NCBI GenBank assembly: GCA_947630385.1
Contig: CANRHG010000082.1
Coordinates: 1-8,129, forward strand
DNA: 8,129 bases
Direction: 5' to 3'
From: an uncultured Eubacteriaceae bacterium
GTDB taxonomy: Bacteria; Bacillota; Clostridia; Eubacteriales; Eubacteriaceae
Below the pieces are notes generated by a model. It saw only the letters and a program-made list of their open reading frames with translations, ran no database searches and was not told the origin of the DNA. Below, piece by piece: positions 6,294-8,129 of the stretch. The number at the start of each line of letters is the position of its first letter. Position 1 is the stretch's first letter. Both the position numbers and the translations under genes were made by a program.

Positions 6294-6875
6294 TTGGGTA
6301 AAGAACAAAAATATATCTCCGACGAGATGTCAAAGAAAATAGTAAAGACGGTCAAAGATTTAGCCAAAACAAAAGGCGTAAGTGACATTACCGTCAGAGA
6401 TGTATTAAAAGAAATGGAAATCTCAAATAGGGTTTTCTACAACCGGTTTAATAATATAGAAGAAGTATTAAACCTAATTTATCAGGAGATCGCCCATTCC
6501 TTTCGCGAGAATATCGATTTAAATTTTGAGTCAGAGGATGAATTCTTCGAAAGTATTTTATCTTTTATGGAAAACACGCTTATCGGTTCTTATAAAGCAA
6601 AAGGGAATCTCAACCAGTTTATCTTCAAACAAGATTCGGAATCAAATGAGAATTTTACCTGGTGGAACGATGAGATCAAACGTATTATTAATTATGCGAT
6701 TCTTAAAGGTTACATCCGTAAAGTTGACTCGGATCAACTAAGCTACGCGCTGTGGTGTTTTATTAGGGGATTTAACACGGACGCACTCAGTAGAGATATT
6801 CCACTGGAACAGTCACTTAAATCTTTTCGCTACGCTTTTAAATTATTCCTAAATGGCCTAAAACCAAATGATTGA
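6294..6875 (+). CDS. TetR/AcrR-family transcriptional repressor
   Basis: A 193-residue protein of normal TetR size. The N-terminal helix-turn-helix covers about residues 12-55: KIVKTVKDLAKTKG, DITVRDVLKEMEISNRVFYN and RFNNIEEVL fit the pattern, including the Phe-Tyr near the end of the recognition helix followed by F-x-N. The rest is a helical ligand-binding and dimerisation domain with FTWWNDEIKRIINYAI and a C-terminal ALWCFIRGF...FKLFLNGL. The start chosen is TTG at 6294 because GAGGAG (6281-6286) is 7 nt upstream. An in-frame GTG at 6276 lies inside the operator and before the ribosome binding site and is unlikely. The gene has its own promoter, operator and terminator. With the same operator in front of the alcohol dehydrogenase, it probably represses both. 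The inducer is unknown, perhaps an alcohol or aldehyde. Confidence 0.88.
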   Translation: MGKEQKYISDEMSKKIVKTVKDLAKTKGVSDITVRDVLKEMEISNRVFYNRFNNIEEVLNLIYQEIAHSFRENIDLNFESEDEFFESILSFMENTLIGSYKAKGNLNQFIFKQDSESNENFTWWNDEIKRIINYAILKGYIRKVDSDQLSYALWCFIRGFNTDALSRDIPLEQSLKSFRYAFKLFLNGLKPND

Positions 6876-6897
6876 ACATTGTTTGGTTTATTTTTTT
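6861..6897 (+). terminator. Rho-independent terminator overlapping the end of tetR
   Basis: AAACCAAA (6861-6868) pairs perfectly with TTTGGTTT (6882-6889), followed by A and seven T (6891-6897). The upstream arm is inside the last codons of tetR and the TGA stop (6873-6875) lies in the loop. It should end most tetR transcription before the dehydrogenase gene; translating ribosomes near the stop could interfere with folding and allow some read-through. Confidence 0.7.
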
Positions 6898-6905
6898 GAA
6901 ATTTC

Positions 6906-6920
6906 AGCACACATTGTGCT
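6906..6920 (+). promoter_or_regulatory. TetR operator, copy 2 (alcohol dehydrogenase)
   Basis: AGCACA-CAT-TGTGCT has the same half sites and spacer length as the tetR operator; only the spacer bases differ. It ends 6 nt before the ATG of the dehydrogenase, so a bound repressor would block start or elongation. A possible weak promoter is TTGAAC (6872-6877) with TTTGAA (6895-6900) at 17-nt spacing; its -10 is poor. Confidence 0.75.
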
Positions 6921-6926
6921 AAAGTT

Positions 6927-8129
6927 ATGAATTTAATCAAAAAATTATATTGCCGTTCTTATCAAAAAGTCCTTAAAAGTTTAAAACCGGTCTTGCCTTA
7001 CAGAGATCCGATAATTTTGGAACACAACGAAAATTTGGGACCGGTTTTAAAAAAGAAGGGAATACTTAAAGTTTTACTTCTTACGGATAAGAATTTAGAA
7101 GAGAACGGCTTAGCGGATCAGATTAAGAACGGTTTAACTGATTCGGGAATAGAGGTTGGGATGTTTTCTGATATAAAAGCCAACCCTACGATTTCAAATG
7201 TCGAAGAAGCTTACAAAGTTTACAAAAATACAAACGCTCAGGCGATTATAGCTTTAGGAGGCGGGTCGGTGATCGATTGTGCCAAAGCTACAGGTATAAA
7301 AGCGGTCAAACCTGATAGTGAGTTGAGTAAGTTAAGAGGAGTTCTAAAGGTTCATAAAAAAATCCCATTTTTGGCCGTCATCCCAACAACGGCTGGGACG
7401 GGGAGTGAAGCTACTCTTGCCGCTGTACTAGTTGATGAGAAAAACAACGACAAGTTTACTATAAATGATTTTTTTCTTCAGCCGGATTTAGCGGTCCTAG
7501 ATTCAAAAAATATTTCTTCTTGCCCAGAGTCGGTTAAAGCCACTACGGGTATGGATGCTTTGACCCACGCCGTAGAAGCTTTTATAGGTAACTCTCTGGA
7601 TACTACTTCAAGAGCCAGCGCAGTCGAAGCTATGCGACTTATCTTTAATAATCTGGAAGAAAATTTTAATTCCAACACTCAGGATTCAGGAGACCGTATG
7701 CTTTTTGCTTCATTTTTGGCAGGAAGGGCTTTCTCTAGGTCTTACGTTGGATACATCCATGCTTTGGCTCATGCGATAGGTGGATTTTACGATACGCCGC
7801 ACGGACTAGCTAATGCCATTTTAATGCCTTACGTTCTCGAAAGTTATCGGCCGGATGTAGACCAAAAACTCTATGAATGCGCGGTTTTAACGGGATTGAT
7901 CGATGAAAATGTTTCAGTTAAAGAAGGAGCCGATTCATTCATCGCAAAAATTAAAGATTTAAATAAAAAGCTGGAAATACCGAATCATTTGGAAGATCTT
8001 CGGCTGGCGGATATACCTGCTATAGCAAGACACGCTGAGAGGGAAGCCAACCCTTTATACCCAGTTCCGATCTTATTTGATGAATTGGATTTAGTAGATA
8101 TTTTGTTAAAAGTAGTTAAAAAGGAGAAA
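6927..8129 (+). CDS. Iron-containing alcohol dehydrogenase (group III), 3' partial
   Basis: The 401 residues visible run to the window edge without a stop. The usual family length is about 380-400, so the end must be very near. The protein catalyses NAD(P)-dependent interconversion of alcohols and aldehydes in the cytoplasm. The nucleotide-binding motif is IIALGGGSVIDCAK (107-120), followed by PTTAGTGSEAT (153-163). The metal site is complete: Asp210 and His214 in TGMDALTHAVEA, His278 in GYIHALAHAIGG and His292 in TPHGLANA, with the spacing of FucO-type enzymes. The N-terminus (MNLIKKLYCRSYQKV) and the end (REANPLYPVP) fit a Bacillota subgroup I recall. The ATG at 6927 is the first start after an in-frame stop; no good Shine-Dalgarno precedes it, only AAAG after the operator. 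The gene lies 51 nt after tetR and is probably derepressed when the repressor is released by its ligand. Substrate unknown. AAGGAG at the very end may be the ribosome binding site of another gene. Confidence 0.93.
   Translation, partial: MNLIKKLYCRSYQKVLKSLKPVLPYRDPIILEHNENLGPVLKKKGILKVLLLTDKNLEENGLADQIKNGLTDSGIEVGMFSDIKANPTISNVEEAYKVYKNTNAQAIIALGGGSVIDCAKATGIKAVKPDSELSKLRGVLKVHKKIPFLAVIPTTAGTGSEATLAAVLVDEKNNDKFTINDFFLQPDLAVLDSKNISSCPESVKATTGMDALTHAVEAFIGNSLDTTSRASAVEAMRLIFNNLEENFNSNTQDSGDRMLFASFLAGRAFSRSYVGYIHALAHAIGGFYDTPHGLANAILMPYVLESYRPDVDQKLYECAVLTGLIDENVSVKEGADSFIAKIKDLNKKLEIPNHLEDLRLADIPAIARHAEREANPLYPVPILFDELDLVDILLKVVKKEK

Overview
The window comes from an AT-rich Bacillota-like (low-GC Gram-positive) chromosome. 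The real genes favour A/T-ending codons, Shine-Dalgarno sites are GGAGA or GAGGAG type, simple hairpin-plus-T-run terminators are present, and the closest resemblances I recognise are to Bacillota proteins. The species cannot be named from the sequence. It reads as an accessory region: one helical protein of unknown function, one AlbA_2/ATPase-fold regulator, two degenerate mobile elements, and a self-contained TetR/alcohol dehydrogenase module.

Layout. 1-416 is non-coding and rich in small inverted repeats. 417-1775 encodes an AlbA_2 (Schlafen-type) protein with a GHKL-like ATPase module and a C-terminal winged helix. 1776-2255 has no convincing gene and ends in a cluster of three hairpins at 2091-2192. 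2256-3407 is the most unusual part. A 214-bp sequence, carrying a promoter and the first 34 codons of a gene, occurs twice without a mismatch (2256-2469 and 3194-3407). It exactly brackets a 724-bp AT-rich insert with imperfect inverted ends and only broken reading frames inside. This matches what IS1634-family elements do, namely create very long target duplications. The duplication is long enough to rebuild the promoter and start of the interrupted gene, so the 472-residue helical protein at 3304-4722 is still intact.

4877-6174 (minus) is a dead DDE transposase gene with one frameshift and two in-frame stops, visibly richer in G+C than its surroundings. 6230-8129 holds a TetR-family repressor (6294-6875, TTG start) followed by an iron-dependent alcohol dehydrogenase (6927 to the window edge, 3' end not reached). 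The same operator, AGCACA-N3-TGTGCT, lies just downstream of the tetR promoter and again just before the dehydrogenase start. This suggests that the repressor controls both genes. A terminator separates them, and its stem overlaps the end of tetR.
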